Shown here: positions 12,022-22,322 of the stretch, in pieces | How the letters are laid out: every line of letters begins with the position of its first letter | How positions within the stretch are numbered: position 1 is the stretch's first letter | Assembly: GCA_019137255.1 (NCBI GenBank) | Contig: WPDH01000373.1 | Location: forward strand, 1 to 36,805 | Length of the DNA stretch: 36,805 bases | Source: Corinectria fuckeliana | Taxonomy: Eukaryota; Ascomycota; Sordariomycetes; Hypocreales; Nectriaceae | Direction: 5' to 3' | The notes under the pieces: generated by a model | What the model saw: only the letters and a program-made list of their open reading frames with translations | Told to the model about the DNA's origin: nothing | Databases searched by the model: none | Translations under genes and position numbers: made by a program

Positions 12022-14484
12022 TCATGACCAAGTTGCCGGGCCAAATGTGCCATTCGCAGGCAGGGCCTTGAAAGGAGTGCCTTGGCCGTCGACAGTTGTG
12101 CCCTGAACGTTGTTCCCCCACCAGCTCAAACTGACTCCCGGGAACACCAGAGCAAAGAAGATGACAATGGCGGAGACGGCAAGGCCAGAGTCCAGAGCGG
12201 CTGAGAGGACGTAGTTGTACTGTAGGCCCAGTTAGTGACAGCCAGCTTGCGTATCATGAGAAGAACATACCTTTGCCCACCAATGCGGGTACTTGTTCTT
12301 GATCCATTTGTTAAAAACAAACGAGACTGCAAAGGCAGACGTGTAGTTGAGGCCCGTCGCAGGAGGCACGTTGCCGGTCCCCGCGAAGAAGAGCGGCCAA
12401 TGCAGCTTGGCCAGATACCTGTTGTCGGGGAACCTCCTCTTGAGGAAAAAGGTCACCACCGGCAACAGCGCCCCTATCCAGAAGAGGTGCAGCAGGCCCG
12501 AGTAGATCTTGCCGATGCTGTACAGGCGGGCCGGGCCGACGGCGCCCCAGACGACGCTGGACGAGAAGTTGACGCGGCCTTGCGGGCAGGTGTAGCCGTT
12601 GGGCTGGTCCGTCTCGCAGATGTCGTCGACGTGGTGGAGCATCCAGAGCACGACGGCGTTCTGCGTCAGGGAGCCGACGATGCAGGACGTCAGCTGGGCG
12701 ACGAAGAGCGTGCGGCGCGGGATCTTCATGTACAGGCCCAGCTTCATGTCCGAGGCGAAGATCATGGCCTGGCTGAGGCCGGTGTAGGCGTAGAACTTGA
12801 AGATGAGCATGACGATGGGCTTGCCGGGGATCAGGTAGCCCGAGATGATCTCGCCGAGCACCGTCAGCACGTTGCTGTTGAGGTTGGCGACGGCGTAGAC
12901 GCTGCCCGTGGGGATGAGGTAGAAGAGCGCCAGGCCGAAGGCGATGACGACGCCCCAGGCGGGCATCTGCGTGTCGTAGACCTCCTGGACCATGATGGTG
13001 AGGCCGAAGACGACGACGGTCAGCAGGGCGTACCACCACCAGGGAACGTCGCGGTAGCGCTCGATCATGCGGGCGTGGACGTCCTTCTTGCGGCTCGGGC
13101 TGAAGGCGCCGAGGATCTCTCGCCAGTGGTTGAGGAAGATGTACGTGGGGACGCAGCTCATGACGGCAAAGGAGATGCCGTAGCTGAGGGCAAAGGTGAC
13201 GGGCATGTAGATGGGGCTGTACTTGCGGTACTCGTCGGCCAGGAAGTTGCCGTGCTTGTCGACGACGCGCGTGGCGTTGTAGACGTTGCCCGTGTTGTCG
13301 TACGTGTCGGCGCCCGAGAAGGGCAGGTAGGCCGTGTTCCACGTGTTGGTGTAGTAGAGGATGGGCGTGACGAGGGCGAAGACGACGACCCAGCCGGCGA
13401 AGACGTTTGCCTGCGCCCAGAAGGGGACGACGAGCGGGGAGCCGTTGTAGGCCACCTGCGACCAGTCGAATGTGACGGGGAGGTAGGCGAGGCCCGTCGA
13501 CATTCCGAAGAGGTTGTTGACGATCTTGTTGTCTACTTGCATGTTAGAGCTGGTCTTGTGCAGATATGGATGCCCTCCGATGCCAACTTACTCGGTGCTG
13601 CCCAGCAGATAAAGGCAAACGTGCTGAGGCCAGTGAACAAGAAGCCCGGAAGCCAGTACTGCGATAGAGATGCTATTAGCACAGCTGAACACGGCAACAA
13701 TATTCGATAGACTGCAACTTACCCAGACCCAACCGCCCACAAACACGTACACAAAGAAGCGATAGCGGGAAATGCTCCAGCCATCGGCCGTGGGGTTCGC
13801 CTTGCTGTGCAGCGTCTGGAAAAGCGCAGCATTGGCGAGCGTCGAGGGCCAGATCATGTGCGGCGGCTCCACGATGAACCTGTATGCCAGCCCGGCGAGA
13901 CCAAGCCCAAACAGCTGCATCGTCAGGGCGAGCAAGAACTGGTAGCCGACGGGCGTCTTCAGCGCGTAGAAGGCCGTGGCCTTTTGCGCCTGGATGATGT
14001 CGGTGGCCCACGACGGGCCGAAGGACAGGTTGGACATGACGGTGATGACGGCGTGCTCCTTGATGTTGAAGTGGTGGTCGGGGTTGAGGACGATCTCGCG
14101 GCCGAAGACGCGGACCTTCATGATGGGCAGCAGGTGAGCCACGGCGCGGCCGACGGGGAAGGCCACCAGCTGGGCGACCAGGGACGAGATGCTGACGCTG
14201 GGGTACCGCATGGAGAAGAACTGGTTGATGCCGGTGCCGAGGATGGTGAAGAGGATGCCCATGGTCCACATGCGCACCGTGTTGACGGGCATGGAGGGGT
14301 CGTCGACATTGGGGACGTTGGCGCGGACTTCCGGGCAGGGCGAGTTGTCCGAGTCAATGTCGAAGTCTTCATCGATGGTGCCGATGGCGAAGTCGATGGC
14401 CTTGTCGGGGTTCTGGAAGTGGTCCAGGCCCTCCTCAGGGGCCTCTCTCGCCGTGTCAGCGCCGCCGGCCTTGGAAGTTTCCAT
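12022..14484 (-). CDS. OPT-family oligopeptide transporter (copy B)
   Basis: Plasma-membrane importer of small peptides (family knowledge). Four exons join in frame to 762 residues: 13723-14484, 13592-13658, 12271-13532 and 12022-12219. The introns are 64, 59 and 51 bp, all GT...AG. The start is the ATG at 14484; the codons upstream in the same frame give only a TTG. The N-terminal 70 residues are acidic. The OPT signature NPDHHFNIKEH is at residues 134-144, and repeated hydrophobic segments fill the rest. The C-terminal region has the PLFFAGTGNVPPATGLNY element and a WWGN motif after the last splice. The last exon (12022-12219) is easily missed because the third exon reads on into a short false tail. 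The copy is closer to the family consensus than OPT copy A. Confidence 0.93.
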
Positions 14485-14610
14485 TGCCAACTAGATATCT
14501 ACTTGCTGTATCGAGATACTGAGATACCGGACCGAGGTTGAATGAGAGGAAACCTTCAGGACAAGGTGAAGCGTGGAGTTGTGGTGATGAACAGCCGTCG
14601 CGTCCCGGCA

Positions 14611-14617
14611 TTATATA
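14611..14617 (-). promoter_or_regulatory. TATA box of OPT copy B
   Basis: The minus strand reads TATATAA here, about 127 bp upstream of the ATG at 14484, a normal distance for a fungal gene with a modest 5' UTR. Confidence 0.5.
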
Positions 14618-15269
14618 CGCAACATCCCCAACTGCTTATCATGGAGTTGATGGTCTAGGCACGCCTACACGGTGGAGATCTCCCCCGCATTCTGGGCTCG
14701 TCTTGATATCCCCCAGGTCGAAACCGGTCAACTGTTGGCGGCCGGTGTTTTGCCAGGCGTGTTTGAGGAGCTTGGCCGAACTGGGGGTCGTGGCAAGGAA
14801 GGTCCAAGCTATCTTTGACGAGGAGTGAGTGGATTCACTGCATGGCAACTAACGCTCGCTATCTTCAGGGGTGTGATAGCGATATGACAATGACGCGAGG
14901 GTCATAACGTTGCCACGAGCGGACCCGGCGATTGGCCCGGGTAACGTATCTCGGAGCGCTAGATAAACGGCATTCGAGAGTCATTTGTGGGGTGAGGCAA
15001 ATCGGAGGCAACTTAAAGCAAGGGAAGGTCCACGACGGAAACGGCTTGATATTTGAGTTGTGCGGCGGCCTTATCTATGTGGCATGTCACTATCGCCAAC
15101 GTAGACTATCACTATCGTGGATTAGACAGACGAGTCATGCGATAGGAGATAGGCCTACATGGACGTGGTCTGGGCTTTGGCGTACATTCGGGGTGAGTGG
15201 GTCTTGAGGAGTATTTTGAACTGAAGGAAGGTCCAGCACGATGGATGGAATGGATTCTGATTTCTAGCC

Positions 15270-15320
15270 TGTCAACAGTCAATTGTCAGCTGTTAACTGT
15301 CGACAGTCGAATGTCAACCT
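15270..15320. promoter_or_regulatory. Cluster of GTCAAC/TGTC repeats with a 12-bp palindrome upstream of the oxidase
   Basis: Within 51 bases the words GTCAAC, GTCAATTGTC, GTTAAC and TGTCGACA recur on both strands. The cluster includes the perfect palindrome ACTGTCGACAGT at 15296-15307. It is about 190-235 bp upstream of the oxidase ATG and about 70 bp above a TATA-like box, a typical position for an upstream activating site. The binding factor is unknown. Confidence 0.4.
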
Positions 15321-15383
15321 GTGTCATTGCGGCGCGTGCATACACGATCAACCATCTCTAGTGATAGTCACCTTAAAACGCGG

Positions 15384-15396
15384 TTTAAATATTTTA
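15384..15396 (+). promoter_or_regulatory. TATA-like box of the oxidase gene
   Basis: TTTAAATATTTTA lies about 110 bp upstream of the ATG at 15506. It is the most AT-rich core-promoter candidate in an otherwise mixed region. Confidence 0.4.
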
Positions 15397-15461
15397 CTCG
15401 TCGATAGCCTCATCCTCTTGGAACAGGTAGTCCCCTTTTACATTTACACCACTTTACGCTG

Positions 15462-15488
15462 CAACACCAGCAACACCAGCAACACCAA
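15462..15488 (+). repeat. Three tandem copies of a 9-bp unit in the 5' UTR of the oxidase
   Basis: The unit CAACACCAG is repeated three times (the last copy has one change), ending 17 bp before the start codon. Being CA-rich and purine-poor it would form an unstructured leader. It is otherwise a simple minisatellite. Confidence 0.7.
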
Positions 15489-15505
15489 GTCCGTTTCTCT
15501 TCACC

Positions 15506-16978
15506 ATGGCAACCACCAACCTTCCTCTAACCAAGGACTCAAGCATCCTCGTCATCGGGGCGTAAGTACAGGCCAAGAGACAATCACATCCTTCACAGCT
15601 AACCCGCGCGACTCATCCAGAGGCACCTTTGGAATCAGCACTGCGTATCACCTGGCAAAGCGTGGATACTCCAACGTCACCTGCATTGACCGGAACCCAT
15701 GCCCCAGCGTCGACTCTGCCGGCAACGACCTCAACAAGATCATCCGGACCGAGTACGAGGAGCCTCTGTATGTCGAGCTGGCATTGGAGGCGCTCGATGC
15801 GTGGAGGAACCCCGAATGGCATGGAATCTTCCACGAAACGGTGCGTGCTCACTGATATTCTCACCACCGTGCCAGTATGCATTTCCACTAACATTGCTCA
15901 CTAGGGCCGGATGGTCATTACCACGGGCAACGACCAGGCCGAAAAACACCTGCGTGAATCGTACGAGAACCTCACCAAGGTAGGACAAGCTGAGAAAATC
16001 AAGTTCGTGCAAGGCAAGGAACAGATCCTGCGCTACGTGCCTCAGCTCCGAGACGCACCCGGCGTGGAGAACTGGAGAGGCTTCTTCAACAGCCAAGGCG
16101 GCTGGGCCCACGCAAGGAAAGCTCTCGAGAAATGGGCAGCCGAGGCTCGGCAGCTAGGAGTCAAGTTTGTATCCGGTCCTCCCGGCACAATGACTGGCTT
16201 GCAGGTTGACGGCTCGGGGACTCTCAGCGGGATCCGCGTTGCCTCGGGGGATGTTCTCCATGCCGACAGGTACATCTTGAGCACAGGCGCGGCGTCGCCC
16301 GAGGTGCTCCCAGAACTGGCGACGGAGCTGTGGTCCAAGTGCTGGCCGTTGGCTCATGTTGAGCTCACGGAAGAGGAGGTGGCGCAGTGGAAGGGCGTGC
16401 CCGTCGTCGACCATTTCGAGCTGGGATTCACGTTTGAGCCGGACCCCGAGACAAGTGAGTTACTCTGCTGCTCGACAATACGGCGTGCTAATGTTCAAAC
16501 AGGGCTGATGAAGATCTGTGATAATTGTCCTGGCTATCAGTACCGGGCTGGGACTTCCACCGACGACGCAGGCAACGTCTCGTCCCACTCCATCCCAAGA
16601 TACGCCAGCGCACACCCGAAGGACGGCATCCCCGCGGAAGCCACAGCGTCAATCAACCGGTTCATCGATGCCGTTATGCCTCAATTCTCTGGAAGGCCTC
16701 TCGTCGACGCAAAGGTCTGCTGGTGCACCGACTCGCCTGACAGCCACTGGCTGATTGACGCGCATCCAAAGCACGCGGACTTGCTGTTGGCGACCGGGGA
16801 TTCCGGCCATGCCTTTAAGATGTTTCCGACCATCGGCGGCTACATTGCCGATGCGCTAGAGGGACGGGCGAGGGGCTTGAAGAAGGAGTGGAAGTACGGC
16901 GGTCGGAAGGCCGAGGTAGCTCCTACGCGATTGGGGACTGAGGTAAAGGACTTGAGAGATGTGTCTACCTTGCTATAG
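15506..16978 (+). CDS. FAD-dependent oxidoreductase, sarcosine oxidase / fructosyl amino acid oxidase-like
   Basis: Likely oxidises a secondary amine (sarcosine-, saccharopine- or Amadori-type substrate) with release of H2O2; the substrate cannot be told from sequence. Four exons (15506-15561, 15621-15840, 15905-16454, 16503-16978) join in frame to 433 residues, the usual size of fungal amadoriases. The dinucleotide-binding motif GAGTFG is at residues 18-23. NSQGGWAHARKAL in the middle matches the family. CWCTDSPDSHWLID near residue 348 aligns with the region where relatives bind FAD covalently through a cysteine. GDSGHAFKM follows near 375. The third intron (48 bp) is a multiple of three without a stop, so read-through would add 16 residues. 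The C-terminus (STLL) is not a peroxisomal PTS1 signal, unlike many relatives, which suggests a cytosolic enzyme or another targeting route. It is divergent from OPT copy B. Confidence 0.9.
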
Positions 16979-18824
16979 TATAGTCTAAGAATGAAAGTCA
17001 CTGTTTCCTTCTTCATCCCTACCCAAGTGCCCGAGTTAATGTCTGGTCGTATACCATCTACTTCAGCCTACCGAGACGCAAAATACAAAAATACCTGCTT
17101 ATGGGCGATGTCGTGGTGGGCTGCAGGGTTGCCAAAGGCGCGGAGTACTCGCAGGTGCTGATAGACAGCACCTCTGGATCTGCGGCTGGCCTTTTTCTTC
17201 TCGTTGTCCTTGGTCATTCCGTAGAGGACGATATTTGCAATTATCTCGTGCATATGTATTTGAGAATGGAAGAATGGAAGACTCGTCCGTAACTAAGTGC
17301 CGTCTATGGCGTTAGCAATCTGATGTAGTTGCGGTAGTGCAAGTGCTAAAGGTAGCTTGAAAGCGGGATTCCGCGGCCAGGATTGCCGCACTGCCGAGTT
17401 CTCCGGCTATAGCGACCCAATTCCATGAGGCCATTGAAACTACGCCACTGTAAAACAAAATGCTCCAATGGGCACATGGGTGAGGAACTTGACCCACGTG
17501 GAGATCCCGCAAGACTAAGTATTCAGTTCCCACCCTACATCACTCAGCAGAAATGCCTACACGGAAGCTATTACTTTGATGTGAGAGTGTCATGTCTCAT
17601 TACCAATCATGATGTCACAGATCCCCAAGAACTATTGTGTTGCCCTAAACAATAGCTGACTGACTCGCGGGACTAATGGGGCTGCAACTTGTTTGCGACC
17701 GACCAGAAGCTCAGCGTCTTAGATAAGACTTTCGAACCGTCAGACTCAGCTGTTCTCAGTCTTCCGCGACGGCGTATGATTTATGAGCTTTGGAAATGAT
17801 GTGACATCTATTGGATATGAGATAGTGGTTGTGGCTTGCTCAAACTCATTTAGATGTTGTCAGCAGAGATGTATTGTTTTTCGTACATATCACCTGCAAG
17901 CTTAGTTATTTCAACAGTTATCTCAATCTCCATCCTAGTCTGAGCACTCGAGGCCTTTAGGTCGTGCCTCATCGCCGTTCCCCATTCCTTATAGTCCATC
18001 ACCTTTAAGAACAGACGAAACCTCGAGGCTTAGACGTAGAATTCTTTCAATCTTGCAGCCATAGTCAAATAACCTGCAAAAGATGGACATCCCGCCACTC
18101 CCATTCTCCATGGAGGTACAACTTGTCGGTGATAGTTAGAAATTCGATGCTGGGTGGGCGAGATCCCTTAGCTGCTTCACTACCGATCTAGATGGCGAAA
18201 AGCCGAGCAGGAACGGGACTAGGACTTTCAATATCCTCAACGTGCTTATTGTGCTAAAGAAAGTGCGTTGCCCTACTATATAGAGGGCGGAACTCGGGGT
18301 CGACTCGCACCACGTCAGCTCCGGCTGTAATGGTCAAAGCAGCCAGAGTGTCTCTGACGAGGTAAAGATATCTTAGGCGTGGGAATTGAGATATTGGGAG
18401 ACCGACAAACGCGTCCATGGCCCCAGAGCATATGTGCTCTATCCACAAGTCTTCGAATGGCACAATACCTGCTAGGCCACTTGGGTACCCCATCTTAAGT
18501 ATTTACGGTCCTCTCGGAATAGGTGCCTACATTTTGGACCCCAGGCTGGGGCTCGTTTTCCTACCTGAAAGCCTGTATTCGGCCGGGGTAATAGTTACTT
18601 GGCTTACTTCTATTGTATATTAGCCATGTCTTTACAAAGTCTTATCAGCAGCCACCTCACCGTTGAAAACAATGCGGATCATGTGACTTTGGGTTGTAAA
18701 TGGTCGACCTCCCGCATCAGCGCCCGACAACTCACCCTCCTCCATTTCCCTCTGCGTTACAACATATTTTACTTACACTCCTCGTTATCTATACCTTCAC
18801 AGACATCCCACCACCGCGGTCAAA
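16979..18824. other. Gene-poor stretch before the BTB pseudogene
   Basis: About 1.8 kb without a gene I can name. A short ATG frame on the minus strand at 17068-17253 (61 residues, basic) resembles nothing known. The minus-strand frame at 18254-18493 is listed separately. The last 100 bases probably hold the former promoter of the BTB gene: pyrimidine-rich, with a CACCACCGCGGTCAAA leader just before the ATG at 18825. Confidence 0.45.
18254..18493 (-). pseudogene. Possible fragment of a fungal F-box/2EXR-like protein
   Basis: This 79-residue minus-strand frame begins with an ATG. It contains ISQFPRLRYLYLVRDTL followed by a segment ending DPEFRPLYSRATHFL. The FPRLRxLYLV-type element is common in the C-terminal half of small fungal proteins with an F-box or 2EXR domain. 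No such domain is seen upstream and the frame ends at once, so I read it as a relic or a single exon of an undetected gene. This is recognition of style rather than a firm match. Confidence 0.25.
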
Positions 18825-20192
18825 ATGTCGGTGTCATATGTTGACATCGATCCAGTTGGGGACACTTTGATCATCCTCCCTCACCGGACCGACTCCTTGG
18901 GCGCCGAAGGATCTCTCCAGGCTCTAGATCCTGCTGAGGATGGCACCAGTAGGGAAGCCGAAGTTATCGACAATGTTCTCGCTTACTCTGCACTACCCTA
19001 TGGTTCGTGTTCTGGGTTCTTCAACTCTCTAGGCCCTTGTCGGTTCCTAACACGTCCGTAGAAGAACGTCCAGCTCCTAAAGAGGCCGAGAGTACATCGG
19101 ATTCTACTACCGAGTCCCGCTTCAAGGTCTCTATGAAGCATTTCACCATGGCTTCACCTCGCGCAAAGGCCATGTTCACGGGAAGCTACGTCGAAGCTCA
19201 GCCAATGGCGGATGGTTTCTGCCATTGGAAGTTTGATCCAATCTTCGACCCATCTGCCTTCGGAATCGTCCTGAATGCAATCCACGGGCGTACTCAAGAC
19301 CTGCCTGCGAAAGTTTCAATTGAGACAATGGCGGAGATTGCAGTAGTAGTGGATGATTTGGATTGCCACAATGCACTATCCTTCTTTGCGGAAATATAGA
19401 TTGGCCATCTAGGAACATCACTCCCAAGTGAGATTTGTGATAATCTCACTAGGTGGATTCTGATTTCCTTCATATTTGTGCAGCCGACGCTGTTCAAATC
19501 AGCAACACGGATAGCAATTATGGAGGGCACAAGGGCCTTTACCCCAACTGGGCTTCCGATTCGCCCCAAAATTCTCGGTATGGAATTTTCTTGATTGATC
19601 GAGCCAAGTCTAATCTCTCCGGCAGAATTGATTGATACCAATAGAGAATTAGCAATCGACATGCTGATTACGCAGCTTCAATCTCTCGTCTACCGAATTT
19701 GCGATGGCGAGGTAAGCTGTGACATCAAGTGCAAGTCTGTAATACTTGGCACATTGGTCGACGGGATGATGTCCCAGAACTCTTACTACCACAACCATCC
19801 CGGTCGTTCGATGGTCTGAGCCTGTCAGCAATCACGAGTATGATTTTGGAACTTCCGTTACTAAGACTTTCCTCCTTTTCCTCCTTGGGCGAACAATACG
19901 TCATTTTGCCACACGATACGTGGTTAATTCATCCAGAGACCAAAGTCGTGTGTACGGACCCGGGCGATGATGAAGGGCCTGACAACCAATATGACTTGTG
20001 ACAACCGAGATACACTTAAAATACTTGTCGAAGCTGAGCTATAGCTCATCCTACCATCTTGAAGAGCATACCTGCCAATTACAGAAACCAGTCGCTTCTG
20101 CAATGATTAAATTGCAGACTAAGGTCAAGGGCCTAGAGCTGTGGAGTGTACTCTTTGGGGAGATTAATCCATTTCAGTGTTCGATGAATTGA
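18825..20192 (+). pseudogene. BTB/POZ-domain protein, pseudogene
   Basis: Fungal BTB proteins of this kind have the POZ fold at the N-terminus and a conserved helical tail; their roles are mostly unknown. Exons fit at 18825-19002, 19062-19577, 19626 to about 19800, about 19806-19997 and 20045-20192. The introns are 59, 48 and 47 bp, and the second removes an in-frame TGA. The POZ part is plain: FKVSMKHFTMASPRAKAMF, then AFGIVLNAIHGRTQDLP and the FFAEI region. Two lesions remain after splicing. A TAG at 19397-19399 falls where the family normally has tryptophan (FAEIW), and a small indel near 19.80 kb shifts the frame between QNSYYHNHPGRS and FDGLSLSAITSM. The tail (KLQTKVKGLEL) is still recognisable, so decay is recent. 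Confidence 0.75.
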
Positions 20193-20349
20193 ATTTGCTT
20201 TGATTGCAATCTGCAACTAAAATATTGAAGTTTCAACTAAGTCGGGATACTAAATGCAAGTGTGAAGTTAAGGTACATCAATCGAGTAACGTTGGCTTTT
20301 GGTAATTAGAGGAACAAGCATCTTAAAACTCACGTCAGCTCGGGAAATA

Positions 20350-20616
20350 ATGCTGATGTATGGAACGCTTGTCCTCTCGTCGTTTCTCGTGGGCATATTC
20401 AAAGACGTCACCTTGGGAGCAGAGATTCTTGGGTACGGAACAGCTGCGGTCAACGGAGGCCCGCTAGCTTCTATAAGCAAGATGACGGGTCTGGCGTTCG
20501 CCTTGTATCTGCTACGGAGTCTATTCAAGAGGCTAGAGGCATGGATGAGAAAGATGAAGCAAAGAAGAGAAACGATCCTGAGGCTGATCAGGCTAGTGTT
20601 GCAAAGTTGGGTGTAG
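20350..20616 (+). CDS. Small hypothetical protein with two hydrophobic segments
   Basis: An 88-residue frame from an ATG at 20350. It contains two hydrophobic stretches (LVLSSFLVGIF and MTGLAFALYLLRSLF) and a very basic C-terminus (KMKQRRETILRLIRLV). That pattern would suit a small membrane protein or the last exon of a longer one. I recognise no family. The opposite strand is also open over this stretch (20268-20528), so the frame may be chance. Confidence 0.2.
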   Translation: MLMYGTLVLSSFLVGIFKDVTLGAEILGYGTAAVNGGPLASISKMTGLAFALYLLRSLFKRLEAWMRKMKQRRETILRLIRLVLQSWV

Positions 20617-20985
20617 TATATAATCTTAGAGTATCAACACAACCCATTGTATTTACCAGATTAATCTCAAGAAATGGGTGCTGTAGTCAATAGTCCTCTC
20701 GAGTGCTTATCGTACCTATCCAATGGTTCACATGTACAGGCACTTTCACGGGTTATCAATGTCAACTGTGCTTCAAAAAGCAACAATTTATTTGCGTCAT
20801 CTACTTAGGCATCATGTCTCAGAGGGAAAACCGTAGGCTACAATGCCTCGGATGAAAAACCCTCCAGACTTTCCGCGATGAAGATACCGTCGTTGTCAGC
20901 CAATCCTCACACCACTTCGCTCCTAGTACTGTCATCATCACTTGACGGACTCGATCCATACCACCCTCTTCCTCCACGTCTCGCT

Positions 20986-22322
20986 TTAGAGAGTTCCTGT
21001 GTTTTTGATGATCAACAATAGCTCCTCAAGTGTTGGCGGTCCCTCATTCCTGAAAGCCGAAGCTGCTCCGACCAACACGACCAACGTCAATCCAGCTATC
21101 CCGCAGTAGAAGCCGACCCAAGCGATCATTTTAACATAGAAAAGGACATTGCTCAGGAAAGCATTGTGTCTGAGGGGTTCGCTGGGTACGTGTCCGGGCA
21201 AAGTGATCCGCTTGTATGAGTGTTGCCATTGCGATGCCTCTAAACTGTGGCCTTGAGCGGCCGATGGCTGAAGGTTCTTTAGTTGATGCATCAGTTGCTG
21301 CTGTCGTTCCGTCGCAAAGACAGCGACACTAAGGTAATGGTGACCCTTCCATAATATGAAGTGTAGACGATTTCGGATTTTTTCGACAACTTGTGTATCA
21401 ACAAGGTCTTTCATTGATTGTAGGGAGCGTTGATAGTGGGCCTCGATTTTCATCTTGAAACCCTCAGTCTCGACCTCCACAACATGTGGAGGTCGATTCG
21501 GAAGCAAGAATTTCATGTTCTCGCTTGCCTGGATGAGATTTTCGGTAAAACTGAGTAATGATGTAAGATTGCTCAAAACTTCAGGAACGTGATTGACGAT
21601 TTTCCGGTAGCCAGGTTCCCAAACACCAATCTCATTTGCGAGAGTCCGGTGCTTCCGGTCGGAATTGAGAAAGAACTTCACCATCCTTCTGGCCATGCGA
21701 TAATCGAACTCCCCCAAAAGCTGGGAAGAATAATATACATCCCAACAATCCTTGTTGTCCAAGGCGGCCTTCAGGGGGTTGACCAACTTATTGTAGGTTG
21801 ACTTAGGATCCTGCCTGGCAATTCTCTCGGACAAGGACAAGTAGGCATGGATAGTCTGCTCAATTCCGTGCTTCAAGTCATCACAAAAATCTCCAATGGA
21901 GGAAGGATCAATGGCTGGCTTTGACGAGGTGTCCTTCGTGGAGGTTATGGCCCACAACTTCGTGAAAGACTCGACCTGGAGGCAGAGCTTACTGACGAAG
22001 CGATGGGCTTCGTAATAAACTTCATTAGAAGAGTTTGCGCGTGGAACACCCGTTCTGTCCGTTCCGGTATAGTCATCGAAGGCTGAAGGTGGAATTACCA
22101 TTGCATAACCCAATCCAAAGTCGTCAAAGTATGGAGGTGGGATCGCTGTAAGATAGTCGCCAATGATGTTATCGTACTCTTGGTACATCGAAGAGGCTCT
22201 CCCTTTCCTAGAGCCAGAACGAGCGGTGTCGGGGTGCCGAGTTCTTCAGCCGGGTGGTTGAAAAGACCGTGAATGGAGGAAAGGATGGCAGTGCCGTTGA
22301 CAAGAGCCCCGAAACCGACCAT
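20986..22322 (-). CDS. Unrecognised helical protein with one C-terminal membrane segment
   Basis: The secure part is 20986-22188, an intact 400-residue frame starting at an ATG. It is largely helical, with acidic and aromatic residues at the N-terminus and long amphipathic stretches in the middle. A single hydrophobic segment of about 24 residues lies near 350-375 (IAWVGFYCGIAGLTLVVLVG), and a short charged tail follows. A better-context ATG (GACCATGG) lies at 22322 in another frame. A 41-bp GT...AG intron (22146-22186) would join that frame to the main one and give 431 residues beginning MVGFGALVNGTAI. That intron is unusually short, so both starts remain possible. The topology suggests a tail-anchored protein with most of its mass in the cytosol. 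I cannot assign a family or function. Confidence 0.65.

Larger units (their letters stand above)
14485..15505. other. Divergent intergenic region between OPT copy B and the oxidase
   Basis: About 1 kb between two divergently transcribed genes, so it should hold both promoters. TATA-like boxes lie at 14611-14617 (minus) and 15384-15396 (plus), and a cluster of GTCAAC/TGTC motifs at 15270-15320. CCGG-containing words near 14725-14755 could be Zn2Cys6 half-sites, but the motif is too common to call. No gene is seen. Confidence 0.6.

Noticed and set aside
12235..13710. A 491-codon plus-strand open frame opposite OPT copy B
   Set aside because: It is antisense to well-supported transporter exons, very rich in Asp, Glu, Arg, Val and Gly, and spans real introns. 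It is a shadow of high-GC third positions.
19578..19625. In-frame TGA in the BTB gene read as a second nonsense mutation
   Set aside because: It lies inside a 48-bp GT...AG segment with a branch-like TCTAAT, and removing it restores the expected family sequence (PKILELIDTNRE), so it is an intron.
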